DNA from: Gracilaria gracilis
Taxonomy: Eukaryota; Rhodophyta; Florideophyceae; Gracilariales; Gracilariaceae
Direction of reading: 5' to 3'
NCBI GenBank assembly: GCA_030374805.1
Contig: JARGSG010000183.1
Coordinates: 868,001 to 932,000, forward strand
Length of the DNA stretch: 64,000 nucleotides
The position numbers were made by a program, and so were the translations under genes. The notes below the pieces were generated by a model. The model was not told the origin of the DNA and did not search any database. It saw only the letters and a program-made list of their open reading frames with translations. Below are positions 39,320 to 50,800 of this stretch, piece by piece. The stretch's first letter is position 1. Each line of letters begins with the position of its first letter.

Positions 39320-39420
39320 TGCCACCGATGGGGTTCGAACCCATGCTACCCCTCCGGGTAAGCAGGTCTTAAGCCTGCCGCCTTACTGTGTCGTAGTCGA
39401 AACCACTCGGCCACAGTGGC
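39320..39420 (-). tRNA. tRNA-Leu(UAA) with extra 15-16 nt in the D-loop
   Basis: The minus strand folds as a full cloverleaf: acceptor GCCACTG with CGGTGGC, D-stem GCC with GGC, anticodon arm GCAGG-CTTAAGA-CCTGC (anticodon TAA), a long variable arm TACCC-GGAG-GGGTA, T-arm ATGGG-TTCGAAC-CCCAT and discriminator A. Everything is canonical for tRNA-Leu except the D-loop, which has 26 bases instead of about 10. The surplus (about TCGACTACGACACAG) follows GAGTGGTT, between the invariant GG and the AA before the D-stem closes. No intron lies at the usual position after the anticodon. The simplest reading is a D-loop intron removed after transcription, as known in the nuclear tRNA genes of Cyanidioschyzon. 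The alternative is a damaged gene, but all stems are intact. Confidence 0.88.
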
Positions 39421-40591
39421 CAAACACCCTTGGACGGAACGGTATAAAATCGAGTGTACCATATGTATTTATACCCAAGGCATTTTCTTCCGATCCACCT
39501 TCCGAATTCTGCCTCTCCACGCTCGTTCATACTTCAATAATAATATCAGCTTTCGGGATTCTGTCGTGCATAAGCGAAACAAATCGGTCGCGAACGTCGC
39601 AGACCTGCGAGCGAGCGCAAGCTACAAGATGAAATGCATCAAAGAACATGTCCGGATCAAAAAGAGTTCTAACTGCGATTTCTAAAGTTTCTAGACGGCG
39701 AGGGCTTGTCTCATCGCCCCGCCACACACTATGGTATGGAAACAAACCGCTGCTGCCATAGAAGCCGGGGGCAAACCAGATGGATTAGAACAGATATGTA
39801 GGTAGACCTCTTGACACACCACTGTACGGGCCTTGCCCATGCAAGAACAGTTCTCATGGCTCTAGTTTTCAATCGAAGTTGTCCTGGTGGGGGGAGAAAA
39901 CTCAGGCTGTTTCTGTCCATCGCTGAAAAGATACAAACCCGCTGAGTGTGCGTCAGTTCCATGCCTCTGCTCTCAAAACAAACTGCGTAAACGTTTTAGT
40001 CTGCAGCACTCTGCCCTTTATCGTTTCTTCTAAGGCTAATAAGGGAGTGGCCGTATTGATATCGTTATTCAGCAGAGAAGGTGCGGTGAAGCAGTCGTCG
40101 TCTGAACACTTTACCACTAGTAGGATATTGTCTGTTATTTGACAAATCTTTGCCAGTATCCTACCGAATAGTTGTAAGAAGGCGTTGTAGCTGATACAAG
40201 AAGTTGTTACAAAGCACCACCCTTGGGGTAAGAGAGCTACCAACTCCTTGAAGCGACAAGCCTCAGATCGGCATACTCTGTAGGTTGTGGTATGAAAAAC
40301 TCATTCTGGTCCTGGTACACCTGTTCGGCCGGAAGAAATTGACCTCGTCAGCAAAAATATGATAGCAGTTTCCGATGACTTAACTTCTACCATGATGTTT
40401 TCACAGTTCCTTTCAATACTGCAGGGAACAGAACTGGATCAAGATCAGGGGAATTCTCTCCGTGCATGACAAGCCTCTTGGATGGCTTTTGGTGTTTTTG
40501 CGCATTATGGTGCCAAGCAGCGGAAAAGACAACATCGGACCATTAGAATATCGAGCACAACAAGTCGTTAAGATCTGCGCCCGCGAAATGC
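39421..40591. other. Intergenic
   Basis: No gene supported. A CACCCTTGGGGTAAG word near 40220 resembles the repeated TACCCTTGGTA words elsewhere. Confidence 0.4.
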
Positions 40592-41584
40592 TCATGACAC
40601 GGACTTGTGCACGTCCCCGCAGTCAGTGATGGTAATTCTCTCAGTAGGTTCCTCTCTTGTACGCGGGGCATCGTGGATTTTGTCCAAAACGTCGAGCCCA
40701 TCAGTTACGATACCGAAGACGACGTGATTTCCGTCGAGATAGGTGGCCTCATCACGAATCAAGATGAAGAACTGGCTGCCGATCGGGTACTCGGCCCATG
40801 ACACTACCCCACGTTCCCCATGCTGTAAGAAACTGTGATGATCTTTAGACTTTTCTTCTTGGAAAGGGGGGCCATATATTGATCGCCCAGTAGCCTTCGA
40901 CCCGCCTTGGGCTACGAAGTTTGTGACGACTCTGTGGAACGAATCTTGTCTATAACAGAGAGAGTCATCAGCAAACACGCCCGTGCACGTGGCCAGAGCG
41001 CGGAAATTTGCTGCACTCTTTGGTACAACATCGCCGAAGACGCCGATAGTAATCCTCCCAACTGGTGTACTGCCGATGGATATATCGAAGTAAAACTCAT
41101 CAGTAACGCAAAGAGTTCGCGCAGAGCCTAGTTTGCCAGGTTCAAACTTGCGATAGCACTTTGATTCCGACACAGCATTCCGTTCGTTTTGGGTCTTCTG
41201 ATCCATACGATCCTCAACGGCTACCTGAATGGCGTCTCTCGCATCAGAGCCATCCACAAGCGTGCCCTTCTCGTCCGGTGCCGGAGCATGCTCTTCTTCG
41301 TGCTCGGTGAAGTTGGCAATCGCGCTGACGTGCTCTGGCGGTTTCTCATCTGCGGTTCGGCCGGATAACATGCGAGCAACGGAGCGCCCTGCTGAAAAGG
41401 TGAGCATGGCGGCTGCGCACAGCGCAATAACGAGCAACAGCGAGCTAACAGGGCGGGTTCGGAAGAAACGGCCGGCGCGCTCGGCTGCAGAGCGCTGTTT
41501 GCCATTGGCAACGTCGGGTGTGGCTGACTCCAAGTCCTCGTCCAACAGCGGAGTTAGCGGGTCTGTAGGTCTGCGTCTAGACAT
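40592..41584 (-). CDS. Membrane-anchored cyclophilin-type peptidyl-prolyl isomerase
   Basis: 330 residues from the ATG at 41584 (MSRRRPTDPLTPLLDEDLES). A short cytosolic N-terminus with an acidic Leu-Leu motif precedes a transmembrane helix (about 46-66). A polar stalk (70-160) leads to a C-terminal cyclophilin domain, so the domain should face the lumen or outside (type II). Catalytic-site features are present: SFHRVVTNFVAQGG (Arg and Gln of the active site), GSQFFILI and LDGNHVVFG (His). The usual Trp of the cyclosporin pocket is Tyr (ATYLDG). The role is cis-trans isomerisation of prolyl bonds in secretory-pathway proteins; the exact compartment is not determinable. Confidence 0.9.
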   Translation of the reverse strand: MSRRRPTDPLTPLLDEDLESATPDVANGKQRSAAERAGRFFRTRPVSSLLLVIALCAAAMLTFSAGRSVARMLSGRTADEKPPEHVSAIANFTEHEEEHAPAPDEKGTLVDGSDARDAIQVAVEDRMDQKTQNERNAVSESKCYRKFEPGKLGSARTLCVTDEFYFDISIGSTPVGRITIGVFGDVVPKSAANFRALATCTGVFADDSLCYRQDSFHRVVTNFVAQGGSKATGRSIYGPPFQEEKSKDHHSFLQHGERGVVSWAEYPIGSQFFILIRDEATYLDGNHVVFGIVTDGLDVLDKIHDAPRTREEPTERITITDCGDVHKSVS

Positions 41585-42416
41585 TGTGGCAAGATGAAAG
41601 TGGTGTGCGGAATGGAAGAAACGTTGAGCACTGGTGGGAGTGTGAACGGCGGCCGAGGCTGTGCAGCACAACCCTCTGCTTGACCAGCAGTTGTTGGATA
41701 ACAGCGCGTGACACGGTATGCAACCAAAATGTCAGCAATCAGCAAGCGCCACGCCCACAGCTTGGGCCCCAAACGTTTGTTCATTTTCTGGCGCGTGACA
41801 CAGGCCATGTCACATTGGCAAAGCAGCTGTCGCTAATCTGCGCGTCGTGACGGCGAGCATCCGTGTCGTGGGCCCGGCGGACAAACGGGGATCAAGTTAC
41901 TGTCCGCGTGAAAGCCATGACTTGGGAGCCTGTTTCTACTAGTCCTAGATGGCCCACGCATAGTCTCTGCTGCAAGGATGTACAGAGTATGAGTACAGAG
42001 TATCTCTCTTGCCCCTGGTATATCAATGTTTTGTGGCGAACCTGTGGCAGAACAGAAGCCTCCTCAAGAGGCTTGCCAGATAACGATGTAGTACGCTACA
42101 TATTACCTCCGTCTGGTGCGATACTGTACAACGTAAGTTTTGAGTCAGGACCGTGCAGGGCAGCGTTTCAGAAGCGCACGCTGTAGTGTGCCTTCACATA
42201 TTTCACGGAAAAGACAACGACGCCTTGTGGAACGGATGAATGTGTATCTATGGATGGATGATATGCTGATGATGGGTTGCGATCAAACCAAAGAATTCGC
42301 TTTGCTCCTTGTGCTTTCGTCACCCGAAAGCATGAGATGCAAGCCGAATACAAACGGAGATCGGAACCATCGAGAACTGGTGATTGTTCAACTACTTGTA
42401 CTGGAATGAGCACGCA
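41585..42416. other. Intergenic, divergent region
   Basis: Holds the cyclophilin promoter. No gene recognised. Confidence 0.4.
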
Positions 42417-43738
42417 ATGAAACCGGCAAATCTGCTTGTGTCTTCGAAACAAAAGCAACAACCATCCCTGTCCAATCGCATTCTGCGAACAGCCCCAGCT
42501 ATAATCGATGATGTAACGGAGGAGTACGGATCATCAGTTGATATAAATCTCTGTCAAGGCGCTCCTCGCATCGGAATCTCTCATGGGGTGCAAGAGAAGC
42601 TCGCTCAGATGTTTCGAGATTCTCATGTGGGGGTGCAGATGAGTAAATATGGTGATCTTGCCGGTTTGCACGGCTACGGAAACTCTGGGCAAATGTGCTG
42701 GCTCGCGGGTACGGGAACAAACCACAACTAGACCTAGATGACTTTGCAGGAGCTGAACACTATCTTTCCATCCCATGAACTGATGATAATTGCTGGGGCA
42801 AATCAAGGATTTGTGAATGCCATCTTAACAGTATGCGATGGAGGCGACGAAGTTATTCTTATTCTCCCGTACTACCTATCTCACGTCAACGCTCTCGTTA
42901 TGACTGGAGTCGCCCCCATTCCCGTTCCTGTGGATCACAAAGCGTTTCTTCCGCGAATAGGAAACATTGAAGCGCGAGTCAGTAACAAAAGCAAAGCCGT
43001 TGTTCTTGTCAACCCTGGCAATCCATCGGGAGTTGTGATTGCCTGATAGAACAAATTTGTTCTTTATGCAAAGACCACGGGATTTGGCTAGTTATTGATG
43101 AGGCGTATTGCGAGTTCTTGTACGGCAACGAACGAAGCTTCTTTTCCCCAGACCCAGATGAGCATAATATTAAACTCTACACGATGTCCAAGGTCTATGG
43201 TATGGCTGGCTGGCGTGTCGGAGCCATTTTCTTCCCACAATCAATATCCACCGAAATGAAAAAGGTCCAGGACACCATTCGAACCCATGCATTCCTTGTC
43301 AGTCAGTCTGCTGCTTACGAGGCTTTGAAAGAGAATCCGCTCTACGGGGAAGACAATTACGTAAACGAATTACGGTTCATCAGATCCTGCTTCTTGGAAA
43401 ATTTGAAAGATGCGTATAGCACGGCCGGTCCGATAGGTTTTGTAGTACCAAACGGTGCGTTCTATTTCTTCCTCCCATACGACGAAGTTGACTATATCCC
43501 TTCGAAGACAGAAACCGACGATAGACATGCAGTGGATTATCTTGCAACTAAGTTTCGTGCTCTGGTGTTGCCTGGGTTCTCTTTTGGAATGTGTGGCATA
43601 CGCGTTTCACATGGGAAAATCAGTGCGTCGCAAACAACGGAAGCCTCATCTCGTTTCGGGAAAGCCCTTCGTGCCTTGCTGAAGGAGCAGAAGCTCCGTC
43701 GTCAAGGATCTGAGGCTTTGGGGGTAAATGAGAGATAG
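42417..43738 (+). pseudogene. Frameshifted class I aminotransferase (ISS1/VAS1-like)
   Basis: A fold-type I PLP aminotransferase can be followed through several frames. The first piece (ATG at 42417) gives VDINLCQGAPRIG and SKYGDLAGL. The frame shifts near 42670 to give ARGYGNKPQLDLDDF, then again to give MIIAGANQGFVNAILTVCDGGDEV and VVLVNPGNPSG, ending in a stop at 43046. It resumes in another frame with EQICSLCKDHGIWLVIDEAYCEF and the PLP-lysine region YTMSKVYGMAGWRVGA, ending with the substrate Arg region CGIRVSHG. At least three breaks occur. Order, spacing and active-site words resemble plant ISS1/VAS1 aromatic aminotransferases. The PLP Lys and the Arg remain, so decay seems recent. Confidence 0.8.
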
Positions 43739-43799
43739 CGAGTGCGCGAGATGACACTCTCTGAAACGTTTGCTTTGAAGTGATCTACCGCCCGCGGTC

Positions 43800-44573
43800 T
43801 TATTCAGAATCATCTCCGTCCGAGTCGGCAAGCAGTAGATCATCGAGTATGTTTGATATGTCTTTATCACGTAGCCCGCGACGTAGCCGTGTTGCTTTTG
43901 AGAGATCCAAAATGGTTTCATCGCCAACTTCTGAAGAAACGACTTCTGAAGCTGACCTTTCTTGACCCTCGAGCTTTTGTGGGTAACTACAGTTAGCTTG
44001 TTCTTTCAATCTCTCAGTGTTGGTGTCTGCTTTCTCAGCACCATTGCACGATGGGGCAGGTTTCGAGAGTATCCGCCAAGGAGCGCAAGCCAGAATCTCC
44101 AACAACCTCTGCGATACTGAATCCCCCTCGCAACTATAACGTGAAACAATCTCAATTGCATTGACCGCCGCCCACTCAATGAGATTTTGGTTTTCTCGGC
44201 TCGATAGATCTTCGAATAGCAACAGTACTCGTGCTGCGTCTTCCCGAACGCTGTTCTTGATATTACTCCACACCCGTTGACAGTCTGGAATATCATCGCA
44301 AGTGTTAGAAACGATGACAACTGCAGGCACAGTCTGAAGTGATTGGACGAACTCTAGATTGTCGAGCAGGCCTGGAGGTTGCGTCACAGTTTTCATGTGA
44401 AACGGAATGTCTGCGTTAAAGTACCGCGTCGTAAGACGTACCCGATTAGAGCGGATCGATGGAAACCTTTCATAGAGAAGCTTAAGAGAACGGTCCGAAT
44501 CGGTGTAAGAGAGGATTAACACCCGGTTTGTTGGGAAACTGATGTCAAGCGTCAGATCTGCACCACTTGCCAT
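43800..44573 (-). CDS. Adaptin-binding p34-like protein (AAGAB/IRC6 type)
   Basis: 257 residues from the ATG at 44573. The N-terminal half looks like the pseudo-GTPase fold of the alpha/gamma-adaptin-binding protein p34 family: an NRVLILSYTD strand, TTRYFNADIPFHMKTV, VPAVVIVSNTCDD, then ENQNLIEWAAVNAIEIVSRYSCEGDSVSQRLLEILACAPW, which parallels the family's last helix. The C-terminal part is acidic and ends in a predicted helix LRDKDISNILDDLLLADSDGDDSE, like the C-terminal helix of p34 proteins. These proteins chaperone AP-1 and AP-2 adaptor assembly in clathrin traffic. Similarity is moderate and pattern-based, so the call is tentative. The stop lies only about 60 bases from the end of the aminotransferase remnant. 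Confidence 0.6.
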   Translation of the reverse strand: MASGADLTLDISFPTNRVLILSYTDSDRSLKLLYERFPSIRSNRVRLTTRYFNADIPFHMKTVTQPPGLLDNLEFVQSLQTVPAVVIVSNTCDDIPDCQRVWSNIKNSVREDAARVLLLFEDLSSRENQNLIEWAAVNAIEIVSRYSCEGDSVSQRLLEILACAPWRILSKPAPSCNGAEKADTNTERLKEQANCSYPQKLEGQERSASEVVSSEVGDETILDLSKATRLRRGLRDKDISNILDDLLLADSDGDDSE

Positions 44574-45693
44574 TTCGACGGCAACACTGTGTATCTAACC
44601 TTCTCCTTTCCCACTCGTCAAGAAGAATTTTACATTTACGTTTCAGTTCACGTAATGGACACAACCACAGGAAGAACTCAGGTTCTGTCTCCTTTTTCAC
44701 GCGGAATGTTTTTCTGTGGAATTAGAGGCAACGCTCTTGTGTGAGCGCGTACGTCTATGTCTCGTATCGCGTGAGGTTTGCCAACCATCCCCAATCACCT
44801 ATGACGCTTTCTTAAAAACTTAGCAGTTAACTACAAACTTGCAGTCGCGTTACGTTCACAGAGCTACTGCAGTTATACGAAGGAAGCATTAGGTCTCAAG
44901 TTGTTCTTGTTTGCGTGAATATTTCGCTACCTATGATTTTCGCCTGTTCATCCTCTGATCCTCTCCACTTGTACCTCTTGGTTCACACTCTCCAGAGCCC
45001 AACGGGAAAGGGGCACACCACGACAAGGCGTTCTGCACGTACCACGTTGTGCCACCAAAGAGACTATGGCAACATTCCTCTCGTCCAACCCACATTTCAT
45101 CGGCGACGCTAGACAAAAGGAACCAGCCTGTAACTTCACAACGTTCTCCGACCCCAACGCAAAACCTCCGAAAAGACCCCTGGAAACCCCTCTTATGTCG
45201 CAGCTACATCGCTCACCTTAAGCCCTCATCATCATCATCATCATCACCACCACCACCGGCACCACCATACTGATGTAGACGGTGCTTATTACCAAGTCTG
45301 TAACTGGAGATGGTGGCAGAAGCAATTATTCTTCCACCAGACTGGGACTAAAGTGAACTTCAGATACAAGGACATGTTTATTTCAAAACTTCTTCGGTTT
45401 GGGCAACACAATTACTCACATTCGGCAACTATGGTTTCGTAGTGAAGTAAACGTGGACAAAAACCTGAGAAGTTTCTTAGAAGGATTGATGTCATCCTTT
45501 CCGAATCGCAACGCCGCCTCAAAAGAGTTTTTTCTAGATAACTGTTCCCTTGCAAACCCAGTCCTTCGGTACCAAGAGTCACTCATAATACTTCACTCTC
45601 TTAAGCAGTCACGGGTCTAAATCATACATACGTTCCATGAAACGTATTCGTGCCGTTATTTCAGCGTTTGGGACCATCACGGCCTGTTTCTCT
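44574..45693. other. Intergenic with trinucleotide repeat
   Basis: A (TCA)n/(CAC)n run lies at about 45224-45268. No gene supported. Confidence 0.45.
45224..45268. repeat. Trinucleotide microsatellite (TCA/CAC)n
   Basis: About seven TCA units followed by about five CAC/ACC units in a non-coding stretch. Confidence 0.75.
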
Positions 45694-47307
45694 TCATCGG
45701 TGGTAGAAGACTCCTCGCAGCTCACTCTCAATGATCTTCCTCATCTTACGACACAGCCTCTTAACCACTTTGTTCGTGCATCGGCGTGATTTGGGTTTTG
45801 TTAAACAGTAGCTGCAGCATTTCATTTTACAAGCCGTCGGTTGCTTTCTTGTTTCATGAAACGGGGTACACAGCTTGTCTGTTTGCTCCCCAAGGGAATG
45901 CCAGCACTTCTTCCCAACCTCTAGACAACGACAGGCCCTGTTGCCAATATCGTGCATCTTCTCATTCTTTTTTTCATTTCTTTCGCCCTCGTCTGTCTTG
46001 TAATCCATTTCATGAGACCCACCATCTTCTGCAGTTATCGCAACACTTGTGTCATCCTCACTGGTTTCTGGCTGCTCTACTTTTCCGTCTTTCGAAGATT
46101 CTTCCTCCCCAGCAAACTGAGCGTTACCCATACTTGCGTCGTCCTCTACAAATTCTGTTGAAGGATGGTCCTTACCTGCAGAAACCGTAAAAGGAATTTT
46201 CGCAATGTTTCCGGCTGCTATCTCAGCAAACACTTCAGTAATCTCTTCTACTTCTTCATCAGCTCGGGAGTCCTCATTTTCGGGATAAGCAGTTTCAGTG
46301 TCAAGGATCGGGTCTTGTCCATTTGTTAGTTCGTCTTGTTCTTGCTGTCCCTGACTTTCGAACTCCGCTTCTTCACTTGCCATGGGACCCTTGTTTTTGT
46401 CATTCGCTGCTGCTGCATTAATCCGATTGCCATCATATTCCGAAAGGGGCGGTTGTTGCGGTCCTTCGTTAACAACCTGTTCATCTTTTGAATTCAGGCC
46501 CTCATCGGTGACAGTTCCCGCAGTGACGGAGGTGTTCTCAGAATCTTTGGGCTCACTTTCGTTGATGACAGTTTCTTTGCCGTTTTCTTGGTTTTGGGCG
46601 TTCAATGACTCTTGTTTCCCTTCGTCTTGAGTTCCTTCTGCTACTGATTCACATTGGACACTGTTCCTATTGGCTTCCGAGAAGGTCCTGCCAACCACTG
46701 AAAAAGTCTGAACACAATATACTCGACCGTTCTGGTCTTTGTAAAACCCTACCACAACCTCGTCGAAATTGTCTCTCAATATGTTTTGCAGATGACCCGG
46801 TGAGTTTTCCCATTGCTGAACACATGAAAACGCAACGTCACCTTTGTCATAGTTGTACGCGATATTTTCTCCTCCAACCCTGCGATTGCACCCAACATCA
46901 TTTGTAGCAGCACCTAAGTCTTGATGGTTCAGGTTCCCTATGCTTGCTAGAGTCGCAGCATAGCGCTTTGCGTTTTGAAGTTGTGTCATTGGTCCCGGTT
47001 TCAACATTTTACTTTTGCCATTTCTTCTCCTAACGTCGTTGGTATATGCTATTGCTTTCATACACCAGCACTTGAAATCTGCCTCTTCACATTCTTTAGA
47101 TTTTTGTTGAAGTTGATGCAACGATGTCTTGGTAACTTCCCCGCAATCTTGATCTCCGTTCGAGTCTGGAGCGCAAATGTGACCGGGAGCCACTTCAGAA
47201 ACAGATGCTGAAAGCGTGAGTTTGGAAAATAGCACAACAATTACAAACAGGGCAAGAATAGAATACCTCAACGTATGAAGGGGAGCAAACCATCTGTTGA
47301 CTTCCAT
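45694..47307 (-). CDS. Secreted CAP/SCP-domain protein with acidic linker and 10-Cys C-terminal module
   Basis: 537 residues from the ATG at 47307 (MEVNRWFAPLHTLRYSILAL), with a signal peptide or anchor at about 14-34. The CAP (SCP/PR-1) domain spans about 80-209. The cavity residues are His128 (LNHQDL), Glu147 (GGENIA) and His172 (NSPGHLQNIL), the last in a form common in bacterial CAP proteins. A 240-residue Glu/Asp/Asn-rich linker of low complexity follows. The last part (459-519) has ten cysteines with spacing CxC-x6-C-x11-C-x12-C-x3-CC-x2-C-x8-C-x8-C, identical to that in the CAP gene at 56546-57439. CAP proteins act outside cells, binding lipids or sterols; no specific role can be assigned. 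Confidence 0.85.
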   Translation of the reverse strand: MEVNRWFAPLHTLRYSILALFVIVVLFSKLTLSASVSEVAPGHICAPDSNGDQDCGEVTKTSLHQLQQKSKECEEADFKCWCMKAIAYTNDVRRRNGKSKMLKPGPMTQLQNAKRYAATLASIGNLNHQDLGAATNDVGCNRRVGGENIAYNYDKGDVAFSCVQQWENSPGHLQNILRDNFDEVVVGFYKDQNGRVYCVQTFSVVGRTFSEANRNSVQCESVAEGTQDEGKQESLNAQNQENGKETVINESEPKDSENTSVTAGTVTDEGLNSKDEQVVNEGPQQPPLSEYDGNRINAAAANDKNKGPMASEEAEFESQGQQEQDELTNGQDPILDTETAYPENEDSRADEEVEEITEVFAEIAAGNIAKIPFTVSAGKDHPSTEFVEDDASMGNAQFAGEEESSKDGKVEQPETSEDDTSVAITAEDGGSHEMDYKTDEGERNEKKNEKMHDIGNRACRCLEVGKKCWHSLGEQTDKLCTPFHETRKQPTACKMKCCSYCLTKPKSRRCTNKVVKRLCRKMRKIIESELRGVFYHR

Positions 47308-47879
47308 GTGAACTTTTCTGCGGGGGTCTAATAATCTAGAGCGTAAGGACACAAAGCACGTTCTTGCTCAGTAGATGTAGTTCTGGTACAGGGTTGCCTT
47401 CGTCTCACTAGCGCATTCTTGACTTCGTACGTTTCTGTTTTAATCTAAGCCTTGTTTTATTTAGCTCTAGCAGTTTGTTCGCCAACAGAACCAGGAAACT
47501 TAAGCGGTTGGGTAGGCTATTACAGTTCACAAGTGAACGGACGGGATGGCAGCGACCGGATGAATGTAAAGTCGGTAAAGACTATGCTTCAACTGCTGCC
47601 GTTCGTACCGTCAACAACTGTTTCAAGCCGTCCGCTTGCAAGGCCAGCCAGCACAAGCAGTCTGAATGAAAACTGGAGAAACTTAATACCTACGGTACTC
47701 AAGTCCACTACACAAACAAACGATGATAGTTGGAATAATGCTCACATGAAGACAATATAATAAAATAAGTCTTAGTGCAGTGATGACGGTTTCTCTAATA
47801 TCCCACAATCTATTCGAAGACAACTACGGCAAAACAGTTTGCAGTTTATAAGATGACCTGTACAAGAAATGTTTGAAGA
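47308..47879. other. Intergenic with motif shared by both CAP genes
   Basis: Contains CTTCGTACGTTTCTG at 47423-47437, also found upstream of the second CAP gene. No gene seen. Confidence 0.5.
47423..47437. promoter_or_regulatory. 15-base motif upstream of CAP gene 1
   Basis: CTTCGTACGTTTCTG, about 115-130 bases upstream of the ATG at 47307. Identical to 57588-57602. Confidence 0.45.
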
Positions 47880-50800
47880 TTATCGAATAAGATTGCCAAT
47901 GACAGCAACATCGCAATTTGATCTTCTGAAAGCTTCGAGAACTTCGTCGTAGAAGCCCCATATTAGGTTCTCCTCTAGATGTCTTGAACCATGCTTCTCT
48001 CCTCCCGTCTTCCTAAAGCGGACTATACAGCCTCTCCCCTTTGTTGCAAAATCAAAGGATACCGTTACAAACCGACCATCTGGTCCGGCTAATGCCACAC
48101 GTAGCTTGTTTTCACCAGGTTTCTTCGCCACAGAAAACCCCCTTTCTTTCATTGTGTTACTCAGTTGCTGACTGCAGGTTCGAGCGTTATAAGCCGACTC
48201 GAAGCGCGCGTCATATCTAGCTGCACCAAACAATCGGGCGAAAAGGCCATGGTTGGCACGGCCCGCATATCGCGAATCTGAGAACATCATCTGTACATCA
48301 GTTGTTTCCCTCGCAAGACTGTCACCCAAATTCCGTTTGTTTGCTTGTCGCCATCCCTGACGATGGATTCGCTTCTTCAACGCAGTTAGCCCTGATGGAG
48401 AATCAAGAACTTCGAGGTGTGGAAGCTCTGGTGTCAAATCTGTCTGAATTCTCCTTTGACCGAAGCTGCGGACAAGACGAGGTTCCACGTCGTCCAACGA
48501 CCCAGCTGAGATAGACGATATGTCATGGTCCTTCGAAGACTTTGAAAGGCGTTCGGCGGTATCGCTGCGATTTGAGAACGCTGAACCTGACGGTCGTCTC
48601 TGTCCCAAGTCAGACCTCCTCTGTCGCTTCGAAAGTATATGCCTTGACTTTCGTTTCTCAGTCTCACTTTTTTCATGGGCGCCTATAGATGATCTAAGGC
48701 TAGTAGAGCTGTGTTCATCTACGACGATTTCACTCCCGCGCCCCGTGCGCTCGTGAGAGGACATGCGCTTTGACGCAAATCCTGTACCTGCAGACGCTGT
48801 CGAAGACTCCCGACTAGACGAACGAGCTTTCTCTGATACCAAAGAGTTCGCGTTTCTAAATGACGCCCTCGTAGAATGATGACCAATCCCAGATAACCCG
48901 CTTTTATCGCTCTTCCGATTGGACGTTATTTCGTGTCTAACATATCTGCTGGTCCGATCATTGCCATCTTGTTCTGCGTGAGTCACATTTGCTGTATTTC
49001 CGCTCTGATGCATAAACTCTCTTTCAGAGCCATCTGAAGAATGCCATTCTGTGACCGGAGAGATGTTCATACTTTTCGTCAGAGAGCTCGGCTTTCGGCT
49101 GTGCGTTACGGATTCTAGTAACGAAGAAATTGAATCACTATCGCTCTCCAACTCTTTGTCCATCTTCGACGTGTTTGCCACTAGAACGTGATTCCAAAGT
49201 TGGTTCAAATCTGTGCACACTGCTTCCGATGGAATTTCAAGTGCGTTCGCTCTGTGAGGTGAGCTCGTGCATGGAACAAACGGTTCATCGGTTTGTATGT
49301 TAAGGAGTGGATATTGCGCATTGGCGGCCGACTGATGCTCCAAGTCATACTCCTGCGGTTCAGAGGGAACCTTCGTTTCATGTCTCACGAGCAAATCAGG
49401 CTGCTTTGCTCTCAGCTTTTTTCGCTGTTGAATGAAACGAGCCGGTATATCCGAAGTGGGAACTTCGTCTTCAACCATTTCACTTCCTGGTATAAGAACG
49501 TCTTCTGCTGTTTCTTCCCCTGCAAGTTGTGTCTCCCATGTCAGCAGTAGCGACTGGAAGGCCTGAAGTTCATCCCCGGAAAGCCCGGTGCTTCGAGCAC
49601 GATTCTTTGAAAGGGGCGTGGCATCCCTTATGATTCTTATTTCCCATACGTCAAGAAGCCGTAGCATTTCTCGACGTTGCGATGCAGACATTACAGTCTT
49701 CACAAAAGGGCTGTGTTGGCATTCCCTCCTTTCGAGATGTGCGTTGAGTTGCCTCAATTGGTTGCGAAGACGTTTCAATGAGATGAGCGTAGACTTCTGC
49801 AAAAGAGCCTCTTCGGTAGGGCTCGCAAGATTGCGGCTGTGTTCATACCATTTACTCGCGCTTCGGGTCATGCTGATTGTCGTTCGTAGACTCCTTATAA
49901 CGTGCATTGTTTGATCCGCATCTTCAGATGATTCTTGAGCAGAGCGAACACGAGAATGTGCGTTAGGTAATGGGCGACCATCCTTGCTTTCATTCAGAGA
50001 CGCCAATGACGCATAAAGAGCGGATCCCGTGCCGCTTATTACACCTCTCATTCTAGCCTGCTCTATGCCACCTAGTGAGTGGCACGTATTTCCGTCAATG
50101 TGTGGTAAACTGACACCGCCATAGGTAACGATTCCCTTGCGAATTAGGGTGTACCGTGTGGAAAAGGACATACTTCTGCCGGATTTCATCATTTCATTCC
50201 GCGCAGTAACCGCAGCAGCGGCGGACACGTTTGATAGGCCAGTAGGACGAATTTGGGAAGGGTCCGGGAGTTTCAAGTCCTGCAGTTTCAAGTCAGGGAG
50301 TTCCAGAGTAAGGCCTGGGGGCTCTGGTCCGTCTCGTTTGCGCGCTCTGCTTCGGTTTAGAGCTCTCTTTTGTTTCCGTTTTTGACGCCTTTTTGGTGAC
50401 AAGAGTGCTCCATTTGGAGAAGACAGTGGGATTGTAAACGATGGGTCCGAAGGTTTAAATTCTACAGCAAACCATGGGTGTGTTACTACTTGATCCAGGG
50501 AAGCTCTCGTTTCAGGATCAACGCAAAGCAGACGCCATATAAGATCTTTTGCTCCAGAGGAAAACCACGGAGGAAATCGAAATTGGCCATTACGAATAGC
50601 ATCAAAGAGACATACCAAATCGGTTTCATCAAAGGGCAGATAACCAGCGAGCAGTGCAAAGAGAATTATACCACATGCCCAAGCGTCAACCTTTCGACCA
50701 TCATACGCAGGGATTGTGCGTGATATAATCTCTGGCGCAATGTAATGCGGCGTGCCGCATTGCGTCGTGAGAAGCTCAGATGTTGTATCGGCACCCTTCA

